64,000 nt of DNA, taken from Exophiala sp. HKRS030. Its lineage: Eukaryota; Ascomycota; Eurotiomycetes; Chaetothyriales; Herpotrichiellaceae. The notes under the pieces were generated by a model. The model saw nothing but the letters and a program-made list of their open reading frames with translations, was not told the origin of the DNA and searched no databases. Of this stretch, positions 11,912 to 23,069 are shown in pieces. Each line of letters opens with the position of its first letter. Position 1 is the stretch's first letter. The position numbers were made by a program, and so were the translations under genes. Where the stretch lies: NCBI GenBank assembly GCA_023897205.1, contig JAHWDD010000004.1, forward strand, positions 3,348,001 to 3,412,000. The letters run 5' to 3'.

Positions 11912-12427
11912 TTATTCTTCGGCGGCTTGTTGGAAAGGGTTCTCAATTTCTTCGCTTCCATCAAGAGGTGATACCATCACAAGTAGCGTGCCTCGCGCAA
12001 CAATTAAACCTAAAGATCGCGTCGTCTCATTGCCCTCATCGTCTAGAGTAAAAGTTGGTCAACAGTTCACAGGCGAAAGAGATCTTGTATAACTCACCTC
12101 TCATTGTCTCCTTGACATCATCCAAGACGAGATTCATGAGTTGATCGTAACCTTTGAGCGTACCAACAACTGTGTTCACAAGTCAGCACAAGGCGACTCT
12201 GGCCCGGGTGGAAGGCACTTACCCTCTCTTCCGCCGTTGAATTTGACGGTGATCTCTTTGTCGACGTACTTGGTTAAATCAAGGATGTTCTCCTTCTTCG
12301 GCTTTTCGTTGGGTTGATGGGTCTGTTGCGAGGAAGCACCGCCTCGTGCTCCTCCGCCGCCCCTACCACCGCGACCTCCGCCGGCTCCTCGAGCACCACC
12401 ACGAAAATGGCCTCTTTCGGACATCAC
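11912..12427 (-). CDS. LSM7: U6 snRNA/decapping Sm-like protein LSm7 with RGG-rich N-terminus
   Basis: Subunit of the Lsm2-8 ring (binds the U6 snRNA 3' end, nucleus) and the Lsm1-7 ring (decapping activator, cytoplasm). There are three exons: 12427-12223, 12169-12098 and 12042-11912, joined by GTAAGT and GTGAGT introns. The protein is 135 aa. The Sm1 motif covers ILDLTKYVDKEITVKFNGGRE followed, after splicing, by VVGTLKGYDQLMNLVLDD. The Sm2 motif is LGLIVARGTLLVMVSP, and the tail is ENPFQQAAEE. About 30 N-terminal residues before the Sm fold are Gly/Arg repeats (RGG, GRGGRGG) that the human protein lacks. A second ATG lies directly after the first (12424), so the exact start is open by one residue. 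Confidence 0.94.
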
Positions 12428-13972
12428 TCTTTGTAGTGTCGCTGGTCAGGTGATGTGATTGGGATTTGGATGTTGATGGGAAAAAGACCAGTAAAATTTA
12501 GTGTACAATAATTCGGGAAACTTTCCGAAGTCCGGACGAGTGAGAAGCCGCGGAAAGACGAATTTCGCTTGGTGACGAAAGTCGTGGGTGCTGGGCGGGC
12601 AAATGTTGGCGTACGAGATCGAGGAGTGTGAGTACGTGTGCGCGTGCGTGGATATGGCCTAGAACTCGTTCTTGCGGCAAGGGGACGTTCTCAAAGAGGC
12701 TGGCAAGCGAAGAGGTTTGCTGAATTTAGGATGGACGGCGACTGGTCACGCTGCTTTGCACGATTTTCCGCCGGGATCAAATGTTGCTTCGCGGACTAGT
12801 GAAGCTGCTGATTGGGCGGAGCGGCTGCTCTCCTTCTCTCTCCACCCACCATTCCACACAATTAGGCGGTCATCCTACGAGCACAATATGTAGTAGGGAT
12901 GCGAATGTCCAGGAGGACATCTCTTTGCAGATGAAGAGAAACAGAGTATCGACAAGAACACAACGAGACGGAGCCCTACAGCTGGCCATCTTGTTGACAT
13001 ACCAAGTGATAAGTCTCGGGAAGAGGTACGGAACCAGTCCTCAACATCACTTCCGCCAGACTGCACGTCTAGGTTGTTTCAGAGACGTCGGCGTCGAAGA
13101 CGGAGTCCCAGCCCAAGGTATGTACGAGTAGGCATTTTACGGGTGCTCGTCTGGTCTGATCTCGATCTGGTGCAGCAGCCATGGCAGCTTCTAGTCACAG
13201 AATCCGCGTCCCGCTCGACTGTCGTTCGTCCATGCGTGTCCCGGAGCGACTAGACTCCGCGACTCGGAGGCGTCTTAGGTGCCTGCAGCCCCCCCAAGCA
13301 CTCACTACGCACTCCGCACCCTCGCCCGAATGGCCGACTTTGCCCTCGTTCCAGGCCTATGATTAGTTGAAGTCCCCCCAAGCTATAACCAAGACGGCCA
13401 CGTCCCAGGGTGCCATTTCGGCCCTTCACACCTGCCGTTCGAGCTTCACCGCGTGCGCCCTTCCCATCTCGCCTCGCCCGTTTCTCTCCTCGCTCCCAAC
13501 TCCCAAGCTGTGCTTGAGGACTGCTTCGACAGTTTCCACCCTCTCGTGATCCTGTCTTTGGACAGAGCAACGTCTCACATCTTATTTTTGTCCTGAAATC
13601 ACCTGTGTTGCTGCCCTGTCGCCTTCCGCTTGTCCATCAGCCTGACCTCGCCCGCCTCGGCGTAGCCGCACGCACACTGCAATAGCTATCCGAGCTCTTT
13701 CTGTCTGCGCCTTCTGCCTCTCGCCAGCTCGGCCTTACTGAGCACACCTCTTCTCCTTCCTCCGCTGCAGGCGCTGCAGCTTCGACATAGTTTTGCCCGC
13801 CCAGGGTTCAACTATACGAAGCTGACCCAGCAACCCCTCCTCGACGCCTTCCTCCGCCGCACCTCTACACGAGAGAGTTCCGCGACTTACCTAAGCACCA
13901 CCGCCGCCCGAGGGCAGCACAGCGCCTCGGGCCCCTCCCTCTACCGGCAGAAACCTGCTTCATGTCGACAGC
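12428..13972. promoter_or_regulatory. Divergent promoter and long leader, LSM7 / zinc-cluster gene
   Basis: 1.5 kb without a supported gene lies between two divergent starts. From about 13,400 to 13,970 the plus strand is strongly C/T-rich with few ATGs, which suits a long 5' leader for the regulator starting at 13973. Short ORFs here lack domain similarity. Confidence 0.5.
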
Positions 13973-15875
13973 ATGGAACAATCTCAGGCCATGACCTCCT
14001 CGGAGCAATCTTCTTCTCTCAAGCGCCCTCGCTCACCAACCGAACCGCATCCTCACCCCGCCGCCAAAATCCCGCGAACTGCCACAAACCATTTGCAGAT
14101 CAACTACCTGGCCCGGCAGCATAAAGAAACGATACCGCTCGTCACAGTCAATGACAAGCTACCGGAGATAGCACGTCTCCTGAACGAATACGATGGAGTC
14201 ATACAGCGCCATGAGAGCATGGCTGGAAATCTGGGAGCATGCCCATTGGGTCCTATCCTGCTCAAGCGGTTTGAAAGACTCTTCGAGGGACCACCTCGGG
14301 TCCTCAAGTCCCATGCCAGAGACGCTAGCATCAGCTGGCTAGACGTGGTCGAGTTCGCTCAGAACAATCCTAAGCAGTTTAATCTGGAGCGAATGCGCAA
14401 CGGGATCAGAGTTTGTCAGTTTTACATCAAGCAGTGCCGGGTTGAGATTTCAGAGGAAGATTATGTGCTTATTTCAAGTGGAATGCCTCAAAAACTCATC
14501 CCTCCCCAGCCCATCTTGGAGGACGAAGAGAAAGAATTGGGTGTGATGGATCTACTGGACCGAAATATCGGCCAGGTCATCCACCTTGCCGACCAAGGTA
14601 AGTTACAAGTCATGACTGTTCTGGCCGAATGCTAATTGCTCTGCAGTGTCTGGCCGAGCTCGTCAGTTGATCCACAAGATGAAGAACCGTCGCAATGCTA
14701 TCTTGAGCCGGCGTGAGCAGGAAGCAGAGAATGTCAAGAGAAATGCTGCTAGATCCGATGGCTCACCCACGTCTATGCTCGATACCAATGGCATGAGCAA
14801 CCCACAGCCCATGAGAAGTATCGAGGTGTCTCAGTCCCCTCCCGTGGGCTTCACGGCCGTCAACTTGAAGCAGTCTGGAGCGGGTGAAGCGACTCATCGG
14901 TTGTCATTATCTGGAGAGGCTACACGAAATGCACCAGATGAGATGTATGCCTCGAATGTCACCATCATCAATGGCAAGTCTATCAAGGATGCTTCACCAT
15001 CGGTGCGAGCAGAGCTCATGAAGAACTTTCTCACCCCGAGTGAGCGAGAGGCTGCTATGCCTGAGGATGCCGACCGCCGGGCCTCGGTGGGAACCCCCCG
15101 AGCTAATGCTATCCCAGAAGCGTCGACAGACATGGCGGGGGGCAGCAAACAGAATCAGTCTACTGTGGCTATCCCTGGCACTCCGGCGTCTCTGATGCCT
15201 CATTCGAAACCCTCCACCATGGATCGTGATGATGGAGGTCCGTTCAAGGCTGAAATGGTTCGAAGGATGGACAATATGTGGAAAGGCGATCGAGTGATTC
15301 CTCCTTGTGACCGTTGTCGGCGTCTTCACATGGATTGCTTGAAGAACCTTACCGCCTGCATGGGGTGCACGAAGAAACACGCCAAATGCTCATGGAAGGA
15401 GGTGAGGGCCGATGAATTGCACATGTCTACGCAGTCGGCAGATAGCACTTTCGAAGGAGGTGCGGCTCTGGCGGTTTCCGAAATTCAACCACCCTTGTCT
15501 GCGGATTCCACTATTGAAGTCCACCACAGACCCTCGGAGGACGTGGTACGATCTGCCAGTATTGCAAGGGCTTCGTTGGACCTGGCTGAAGATCGTCCCG
15601 ACACACCTAGTAAAGACGGCGTTGAGTCGAAAAACAAAAGTGAGCCAACACCGGGCAACAGTACTTCTGGGCGTCTCGACGTGAGACCACCTCCTCTTGT
15701 GCAACAATTGCAAGACGCAGCCAAGGAGCGTTCGGAAACTAGTGGGTTCGGTGCAGTGCTGTCACCACGTGAGAGGGGTCTTTCGAAAGACGATGACGAT
15801 GAAGAAGGGGATCGATTGCAGGCACTTGCTTCACGTGTTTACCGAACAGCATCGCAGAGTGGTCACCGGTCTTGA
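13973..15875 (+). CDS. Zn2Cys6 zinc-cluster protein with an internal DNA-binding domain
   Basis: Predicted fungal nuclear regulator of 617 aa. Exon 1 is 13973-14597 and exon 2 is 14647-15875, with a 49-nt GTAAGT...GCAG intron. The N-terminal 200 residues look folded and helical, beginning after an NLS-like KRPRSP. They are followed by a basic helix (RARQLIHKMKNRR). A full binuclear zinc cluster lies at residues 429-456: Cys429, Cys432, Cys439, Cys446, Cys449 and Cys456, with the exact C-x2-C-x6-C-x6-C-x2-C-x6-C spacing. No fungal_trans middle-homology domain follows. The last 150 residues are acidic, Ser-rich and disordered. Zinc clusters are normally at the N-terminus, so this architecture is unusual. 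I cannot name an orthologue. Confidence 0.85.
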
Positions 15876-16547
15876 CATTGACGGTGAGGCCTGACTTTAG
15901 ATTACTTACATTACATTTTTGGTCGTGAATTTGTTAGACCTGTCTTGACTTTAGTTGACTTGAGAATCTGCCATGTATAAGTGTATATGAACATGGGTCT
16001 GAAGGGTGAGGTGGGAGAAAATAGAATGGTCATGGTTTACGGCATTTTTTACTATGGCAAAGCGACCGCGGGCAGGTAGGCGTTGAGGATGAAGTGAAAG
16101 AATTGAAATCTCTTTTATGAGCAGAAAAAGTGATTTGTGCGAAATGTTTTGATGAATCTTGCAGAGCACGAGTATGATGAGTTGGTATATTGGGGCTACT
16201 CGTGCTAGGTCCAATACACTCGTAGTTGTGGTACATACCAAGTCAATGTATTTCGTTTGATAATTACCCAGGTACCTCGAAGAGAGGCGAGGACAGTGTG
16301 TGTTGGTCAGTATACTTGGTACTGTATGATGAAGAAGACGTTGAGGCAGCGAGGCACGGAGTATTAAGCCGCGGAATGATTTCCAGTAGACCTTACCTTC
16401 CGGAGGAGGTGTCATGTAATAAAATAATAAAAGACAAACATCCGCAACGTCCAATACAAGATGGACAGTTAGTCATCTCTTTCTCTCTGTTCTCAACGTC
16501 AGTGTTGCCCGTAATCATTTTGCTTCTCCGTGTACTCGTACTGTATC

Positions 16548-17157
16548 TACGGAGTACGGAGTACGAGTAAAAACTGCCCCTCCATCCATCCAGACACATC
16601 TCCACACAAGGCCGTAGTGGGAGTGCGATTCCCGACGAGGGTTCGGATAGACCCCCAAGTTCGTTCGCAGTCACGCCCAGACTCTCTCTCAGGTCATCAT
16701 CATTCATCGCCACCTTTACGGAGTTCCCTGTTCGTACGAGTTACTGTAAGTTGTGTGTTGGTCTTTGTGTTTCGTCAGGAGATGATCAGCTGTTGCTGGG
16801 AGCATGAATGTAGATATGTACGAGTACGATTACGAGGTTCTTTGTTACTTTCCAGTGCCACCACCAGCCGAGTTTTGGAGCCGAATTAGAGAGTAAAAGT
16901 AACTTGACTACCCAGGTATCTACGAAATACGGAGTATACTGTACTGTCATACGACTAAGAAGACTCTTGTACGGAATACTTACAAAACCCTAGGTACCTT
17001 ACCTACCTCACACCCGTACGGTTCCGCAATATCCGCAATTGCCCCCTCTCCCCCTCGTTTGCGGTAAGTGCGTGTTTTGGTAATACGGAATAAGACCCTG
17101 CTACGGAGTACCTTACCTGGTACGGAGGAGATAGTTTCAAACAGCTGGTACTCCGTA
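16548..17157. repeat. Cluster of five TACGGAGTA-type motifs
   Basis: Exact copies occur at 16548-16556, 16555-16563 (overlapping), 16928-16936, 17102-17110 and 17149-17157 (reverse). Near matches include TACGGAATA at 16970 and 17083 and TACGGAGGA at 17121. All are noncoding. Confidence 0.75.
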
Positions 17158-17615
17158 CTGTCACAGTATTATCACAAACTACGAGTAAAGAACTGCCTCA
17201 AACTTCCATCGGATAAATCCATTACCGTAACTCCATGTTCTGTTACAATACCATGTAATTCCGTACTAGAGTTGGTGGTAATCCCCCCAGCATTCATTGG
17301 TTTTCCACCTTGTCATCCACGGATCGTGTTGTTGTGTGTGTCTCTCTGTCTGTCTGTGCAAACATCTCCCATAGTTGAATTGACCCCACGATTCCATTCC
17401 GCAAAGAAACAAAAAAGGTCCTTCCTTATATTTGTTCTCAAATTTTTCTCCCTTTCCTTTTGCTTTTTTCTGTCTTTTTGGGATTCTTCATAGCTCAGTA
17501 CACACACATACCTATCTCAAGATTGTCACACAACGTACTTGGTTGACCGGAACAAGAAATTTGTTTATTTGTGTGAGCAGCTGCTCCAGTGGCAGTGCGC
17601 TATCCGAAAGTTATC

Positions 17616-17651
17616 ATCGACACCAACATCAGCATCGACACCGACACCGAC
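17616..17651. repeat. Imperfect ATCGACACC/GACACC microsatellite in a gene leader
   Basis: Short imperfect tandem units of the form CGACAC/CAACATC lie about 60 bp before the dioxygenase start codon, and so are probably transcribed as 5' leader. Confidence 0.55.
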
Positions 17652-17711
17652 AAAACAGCGCAAAAGCCTAAGCAACAACGATAAATAAAAACAAAACAAA
17701 GACAAAAAAAC

Positions 17712-18925
17712 ATGGATCCTACCAAGGTCAAAATTCCTCCATTGATGGACTTGAACATCGACAACATTACCGAGAACGTCATCCGGATCAATTCCAACAA
17801 CCCGGATGCACGTATGAAGTATGTCCTTGAAAGACTCGTCGTGCATTTGCATGACTTTGCTCGCGAGACGAGGTTGAGCACTGGCGAGTGGATGGCTGGG
17901 ATTCAATTCCTGACAAAGACTGGTCAGATTTGTACGGATGTCAGACAGGTAAGTCTTGTCCCCATTTTCGACCACATCAATCCGAGAGCACACGGCGAGG
18001 GTCACCAAATACTCTCATTCCACAAAACGGAACAAAAAAGAATCTGGTCGGACAGTGGCGTACGGATGTTGACCGTTGATGGGTGGACTCATAGGAATTC
18101 ATTCTTCTGTCCGACATCTTTGGCCTTTCGTTGCTGGTCGACTCGATCGACCACCCCAAACCGGCCGACTCGACCGAAGGGACCGTCCTGGGTCCCTTCC
18201 ACACCCACGAGGCCGAACACATGAGCAACGGCGAGCTGATGTCTCACGACAAGAACGGCGAGCCCCTGCTGGTCTTGTGCACCATCAAGGACGTCAACGG
18301 CAAGCCCGTCGAGGGCGTCAAGATCGACATCTGGGAGACGGATTCCTCGGGCCACTACGACGTCCAGCACGCCGACAGGGACGGCCCCGACGGCCGCTGC
18401 GTCATGACCAGTGACCCCCAGGGCGCGTTTTGGTTCAACGCCATCGTCCCCGTCCCCTACCCCATCCCCCACGACGGACCCGTCGGTCAACTTTTGATGA
18501 AGTTGGGGAGGCATCCCATGAGACCCGCCCACATGCATTTCATGTTCGAAAAGGAGGGTTACGATCATTTGATCACGTGAGTTCTCTTCCCCTGACGTTT
18601 CCCTTTGTTGTCGATCGACAAGTCGCTGATCTGTGGTCTTCACGTATCACATAGCGCCCTGTACCTCAGAAATGACCCGTACGAAAACTCGGACGCCGTG
18701 TTTGGCGTCAAGACTCCGCTCGTCGTCGACCTGGGTAAAGTCGACAAGGCGACGGCGGAGAAATACGGTGTCCAGGAAGGGACGGCATTGATGACGTACG
18801 ACTTTGTCCTGGTCTCGGAAAAGGAGAGTGCAGAACTCAGAGCCGAGAATTCGAGAAAGGCTCTGGAGAAGTTGGGTAGAAGGGTGAAGATTGTACAAGG
18901 ATTGCCAGTGCCAGACGTTGATTAA
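17712..18925 (+). CDS. Intradiol ring-cleavage dioxygenase (catechol/hydroxyquinol 1,2-dioxygenase type)
   Basis: Non-haem Fe(III) enzyme that opens ortho-dihydroxylated aromatic rings to muconates, feeding the beta-ketoadipate route. Three exons, 17712-17948, 18095-18576 and 18655-18925, give 329 aa with consistent phases. The N-terminal helical dimer domain (about 1-100) is followed by the beta-sandwich. The four iron ligands are visible: Tyr167 (GHYDV), Tyr201 (PVPYPIP), His225 and His227 (RPAHMHF). Their spacing is close to that of the bacterial catechol enzymes. The LLMKLGRHPMRPAH segment is closest to my recollection of fungal hydroxyquinol/catechol dioxygenases rather than protocatechuate 3,4-dioxygenase, but the substrate is not settled. 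The gene is convergent with a Zn2Cys6 regulator, a plausible controller. GC at third positions is high. Confidence 0.92.
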
Positions 18926-19457
18926 AGCAGTGCAAAGGTAGTCGGATGTTGTTTACGACATATAGGATGAGAACGAGAATGAGAGAGTGTGTGTGTGTCA
19001 TGTTTTGCATAGCTGGATGTAAATGGTACCTGTCACTATTGTATCTGATGTGAGAGGATTTATAAAAAGACCAACAGATGGTTGGATGTATCTTTCGCTC
19101 GAGTTTGCACATCCTGACAATTGCCTATGGTTTACTCGGCGTGCTCATGGGCCATACCGAAGACGTCAAACCAGGTATTTTAAGCATATTTGAAAACTGC
19201 ATGATCGGAACCTGGAACTTGAACTTGAACCTGAACCTGAACCTGATCATAGCATATTATTTACTTTGTAGATAACGGTGGCCGCCGTCTCGTACTGCGT
19301 TTTCCATATTCCTTGACTCCATACATGATGACAAAACACAGAGTACATCGTGCAATGCTGACAGTGTCAGATAAAAAGGTACTCCGTACGTCCCTTACAT
19401 AGCCCTGATGCAGGCACAATCGTACTTTTTTTCCTCAAAAAAAAAGATAAAAAAAAA
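18926..19457. other. Convergent 3' region, dioxygenase / zinc-cluster regulator
   Basis: 532 bp without a gene. It contains a hexamer repeat (19219-19242), one TACTCCGTA motif (19380-19388) and an A-rich run near 19440, probably the 3' end of the minus-strand gene. Confidence 0.6.
19219..19242. repeat. Four tandem hexamers YTGAAC
   Basis: Two TTGAAC units are followed by two CTGAAC units without gaps in noncoding DNA, with partial units on both sides. Confidence 0.7.
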
Positions 19458-21978
19458 TCAAAAGGCGTAAAAATTCATGTCCGTGTCTGGTGCATTCGCC
19501 AACAAATCGTACTCGGTCCCCACTGTGTTCCACAACATGTCATCGTCAAGTTGCCAATCCGATCCGACGTGCGATGAAGGTAACCCGTAAGAAGGAGGCT
19601 GTGGTTGTGGTTGTTGTTGTGTCTCGAATGCCCCATTATTACTATTCAGATCTTGATGATGCGAAGTAGGAGTGAAGTGAGTGGCAGTATTACCAAATTC
19701 GATCGAAGGTCTTGAAGCGTGGCCATTGGCGACGGCCGCCAAAGCCGCCAAAGAATCTGGAAATTCTTGATTTGAAAGGTGATGATGTTGTGTCGCTGCC
19801 CCGAGAGAAGAAGTTTTGTCGAGGCCCGAGTTTTTGTTTGTCGTTGTTGTCCCACTTGAGGAATTGTTTGTATTTCTCTCCGTCAACCTTTGAAACCCTG
19901 TTGCCATTTTGTACAAGATGTGATTGTTTCCGGCTTTACATTCACGGAGTGTGACGATGATCCCTTGGATCAAAGGTTTCGTGCGCGCGTGCGCGTCTGT
20001 GCTGACACCAATTACGTCCCATACTGCCGACATCTTGATGAGAAAGACGACGGCGAAAGCGATCATGGCGTGTAGGTACAGGGGCACCCCGACGAGAGCT
20101 CGGCGGAGGTCTGGTTCACCAAGTACGATCTCCAAGATCTGATGGGCCGATTCGATTGCGTGAAAGGCCAGGGGTCGGAGACGGTGTGGGAGGGCTCCGA
20201 TGGAGGTCATGGATCGACCCCGGAGCGCCAGAGAGTTCAACAACATACTACAAAAGTGGTAGTGGAGGTCGAGCCCGATGACCGAGTAACCGCCGACGAA
20301 CTCGTCCATGGGAAGCAGAGCCCGAAAGTGTTCGCGGTACCTCCCCAGGTCGTCCAGGAACCGGGCGTGGATGATCAGTGTTTCGTCGTCGTCCCCCAGG
20401 GCCCGGCCGGCCTCGAGACCGAAGGCGTCGTAGGCCCGAGACAGGATGCGGAACAAGGCCACCTGGGAGATGACCCGTCGGTCCGAGAGGGTGCACTCGG
20501 GGGACGACAACAAAACGTCGGTCTCTCGGATCGCCTGCATCTCCGTCGTCACGGGGGGTCGGCCGTAGGCGATGCTGAAGTGGTGGTCCAGCACGTAGAG
20601 GAGGTACCACAGCCGCGCACGTTCCAAGGTCTCCTCTCGGTCTTCCGGTGGGGACGGCGAGTGGAACGCCTTGAAGAACGCCTGGTGGAGGTTGAGTTCG
20701 GTGGCCATCCTCACGCAGTGGCCGGACAGTTTCCACGAGAGGTCCGGCAACCAAAACGCCGCGATACACAACGCCCGCACGTCCTCGAGCGTGTGTGACC
20801 GGTCGAACATGGACGAGGCGATGAGGTCGCGGAGTGCCCGGTGGCTCCGGTTGTGGATGTCTTCCATCCCCGGGATGTGGAGTGACGACACGGCCATGAT
20901 GGAAGTGAAGAGGAGGGACGACGACGAGCGGATGCTGTGGAGCGTTCTGTCGGGGGAGACGGTCGCGTTGTATAAGTATCGAGATAATGAGGTTTTGAAT
21001 CTGCCGTTCGTTGTTGTCACGAGGTTAGAAACGTGGAACAACTTGGGGAGGTTGCGTAGCGACGATTTTTATCTTCACACGATGGATGTCGCGAGATTGG
21101 ACAAAACCGGATTCAGAAAGAAGAAAGGAAAAAAAAAAGAAACTTACAGATTCAACATTCTCTCCGCTTCGTCAATGGTGATCACCCCTTGGGCGATGAG
21201 GTCGGATTCAAAGTTCTTGCGTAGTCGTCTCTCGGTCGGTGGTCCGCCCGTTCGAGATCTCAGGGCGCTGAGATGGGTCGCCTCATACAGACCCTCCATG
21301 GGTGCACTGGCGATGTCATTCTTGGTTTCCGGGTGAGGCGAATTCTCGCGCGAGTTTTCTCGTGTCGTCTTTGCCGTTCCCGTCGCCGGTAAGGACATTG
21401 CTCCTGGCGCCGATGATCCTCCTGGTCCGAACGATTCGAGAGACGGCATGTCGAGCTTCTCCAGGATAGCTCGAACCGACCGGTCCAGCCGGGCCAGAGA
21501 AGGATCGGTTTGCCTGTTTCAAATTCCCAAGGACAGATTTAGTATATGGTCGACATTATAACAACTTTTCATCAAGTCCGGCCCAAGCTTGGCAAGGTCG
21601 GGGAAAACTTGTGTGTCAGTTGGTAACAACGAGAGGCGAAAAAACGTACCCTTCATCCTCCAGACTCACACGCAATCTTTTGGCCATCTTACACTCCAGC
21701 CCCAGCCTTTGGCATCGCTGGCACCCAAAACCATCTCCGCTCTCTGGTCCGCCGCATTTGACCTTGAGTTTCCTGCATGTCAAGCACGCTCGGCCTTTCC
21801 GGGTGATTTGCCGTGGAGTCTCGGAGCTCGGTTTTTCGCCCGTCGTCGATTTGTTGGACGATGATTGCGCCGGCGATGGGCCATTGTTATTGTTCATGCT
21901 GTTATTGTCTTGTACAGTAGCTTTTCCATCCGCTGCGACGTCTGTATGTGATGGACTTGCGGTGTTGGACTGTTGCAT
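19458..21978 (-). CDS. Zn2Cys6 transcription factor with fungal middle-homology domain
   Basis: Gal4-type regulator of 745 aa in three exons: 21978-21650, 21513-21148 and about 21000-19458. The first intron (GTACGT donor) and second donor (GTAAGT) are clear. The last acceptor, at 21001-21002, is chosen because it is the one I found that keeps frame without a stop. The zinc cluster spans Cys65, Cys68, Cys75, Cys86, Cys89 and Cys96 (ACLTCRKLKVKC then CQRCQRLGLEC), followed by a linker and a short predicted coiled coil (SLARLDRSVRAILEKL). Exon 3 has the fungal-specific TF domain: RSSSSLLFTSIMAVSS, then the typical ALCIAAFWLPDLSWKLSGHC and YLLYVLDHHFSIAYGRPP. The C-terminal 150 residues are Gln/Asn/Ser-rich and end in an acidic segment (DDDMLWNTVG) that may activate transcription. 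Convergent with the intradiol dioxygenase. Confidence 0.88.
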
Positions 21979-22409
21979 TTCTGGCCCAAAATTACCACAG
22001 TAAAGTGTGTGTGGTTGGGGAAAAAGGTCGGGAAACCCGAAAAGCCGGGGAGGTGGGAATTTAGTATATCAGAACCCCGGCCTTTTCAACAACCTCGATT
22101 GACCAATCATATCGATTCAGTCAACATGTCCGAGACGGTCATGATCGTGGATGAACCCGAATCTAGAATTCGTTGTCTATATACGGAGTACAACGAGTGC
22201 CAGGAATTTCAAGAGATAAAAAGGGAAGCAGGGTTAGCTTTTTGGGAAGCCTTCCTTCCAAGTCATTTAGACTGTGCTGCATGACGTACCGTCTTGCCAA
22301 AAGTCTGCACCGAGATGACTTCCTCACTCTCACCTTTGCAACAACCGTCACTCTTACAATCAACTCAACGCCTGTCATCCTAAAATTCTCTCAGACTTTT
22401 TCTCTCAAG
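21979..22409. promoter_or_regulatory. Divergent promoter with CCAAT box
   Basis: 431 bp separate the zinc-cluster regulator (minus) from the small mitochondrial-type gene (plus). A CCAAT pentamer at 22103-22107 is a possible HAP-complex site, and a TACGGAGTA motif is at 22182-22190. Both assignments rest on motif matches only. Confidence 0.4.
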
Positions 22410-23069
22410 ATGCTGCGTCAAGCTTTCGGGGTTAGACAAGGCAGGACTCTCCAACGAGTTACACGTTTCACACAGAATGTCTCTCCATTTTGCATGTCCA
22501 AAACCCGCACCTTCCAGACAACAACGTGTAAGACACATCACTCAACTTCGATCGCAAAACTACTAACCGGTCTATAGGTTTGCTTCATGACGGTGGTAAT
22601 GACACCGGCTCTGTCCCTCAATCTACCACATCTCTCGATGACAAACTCGACTACTTTAACAAAGAGTTGACCGCGATGAAGTCAGAAATGAAACGCTTCG
22701 CTGAAAGCCTTGACACAAAGGAGTCGATTTCAAATTTGAAACTGGCACGCCTTGAATCAGAGATGATGCACCTCAACAAAAATCTTACTACCCAGATGAC
22801 CAGTTTCTGTGAAAAAATCTCTGCGAAGATAAGCGTCCTTGATGCGAACATGGAGTCGAGATTGGACAAGTTTGAGAGTAGGTTTTTGTTTCGAATCGTC
22901 TTCGTTGTGAGTGATCTTCGTACTTACTATATGATACCTTCTAACAAATACGAAGGCAGTCAGTGTAGCTGTTGCAGTGGGTGGTACCGTCGCTGCCACT
23001 CTCCTACGATCCCTAAATTCTACGACCCAGACTCCTACGACCCAGGCCCCTCAAGACAAACATGTTTAA
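22410..23069 (+). CDS. Small mitochondrial-type coiled-coil protein with C-terminal membrane helix
   Basis: Three exons, 22410-22527, 22578-22877 and 22960-23069, give 175 aa. Both introns carry fungal branch sites (CTAAC, CTAAC-like) before their acceptors, and all phases agree. Residues 1-35 are Arg-rich and amphipathic without acids (MLRQAFGVRQGRTLQRVTRF), like a matrix-targeting presequence. Residues about 55-140 are a heptad-like coiled coil rich in Glu, Lys, Leu and Met. Exon 3 encodes one hydrophobic helix (ISVAVAVGGTVAATLL) followed by a Thr/Gln-rich tail. The layout recalls the CCDC90/DUF1640-like inner-membrane proteins, but I see no signature proving membership and give no function. 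The reading frame is only visible after splicing. Confidence 0.7.

Larger units (their letters stand above)
15876..17711. other. Intergenic, 1.8 kb, rich in GTAC/GGAGTA motifs
   Basis: No coding frame is supported. The segment is dense in TACGGAGTA/TACTCCGTA copies (16548, 16555, 16928, 17102, 17149) and related GTAC-containing degenerate copies. The 3' end (about 17,550-17,711) is the probable leader of the dioxygenase gene. Confidence 0.6.

Noticed and set aside
18089..18643. 184-codon antisense ORF opposite the dioxygenase
   Set aside because: It mirrors the high-GC third positions of the sense exon, has no domain and no splice logic.
20142..20798. 218-codon plus-strand ORF within the Zn2Cys6 regulator
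   Set aside because: It is antisense to a well-supported domain in a GC-rich exon, with composition typical of shadow frames.
13973..22000. Secondary-metabolite gene cluster around the two Zn2Cys6 genes
   Set aside because: No polyketide synthase, NRPS, terpene synthase or P450 occurs anywhere in the window.
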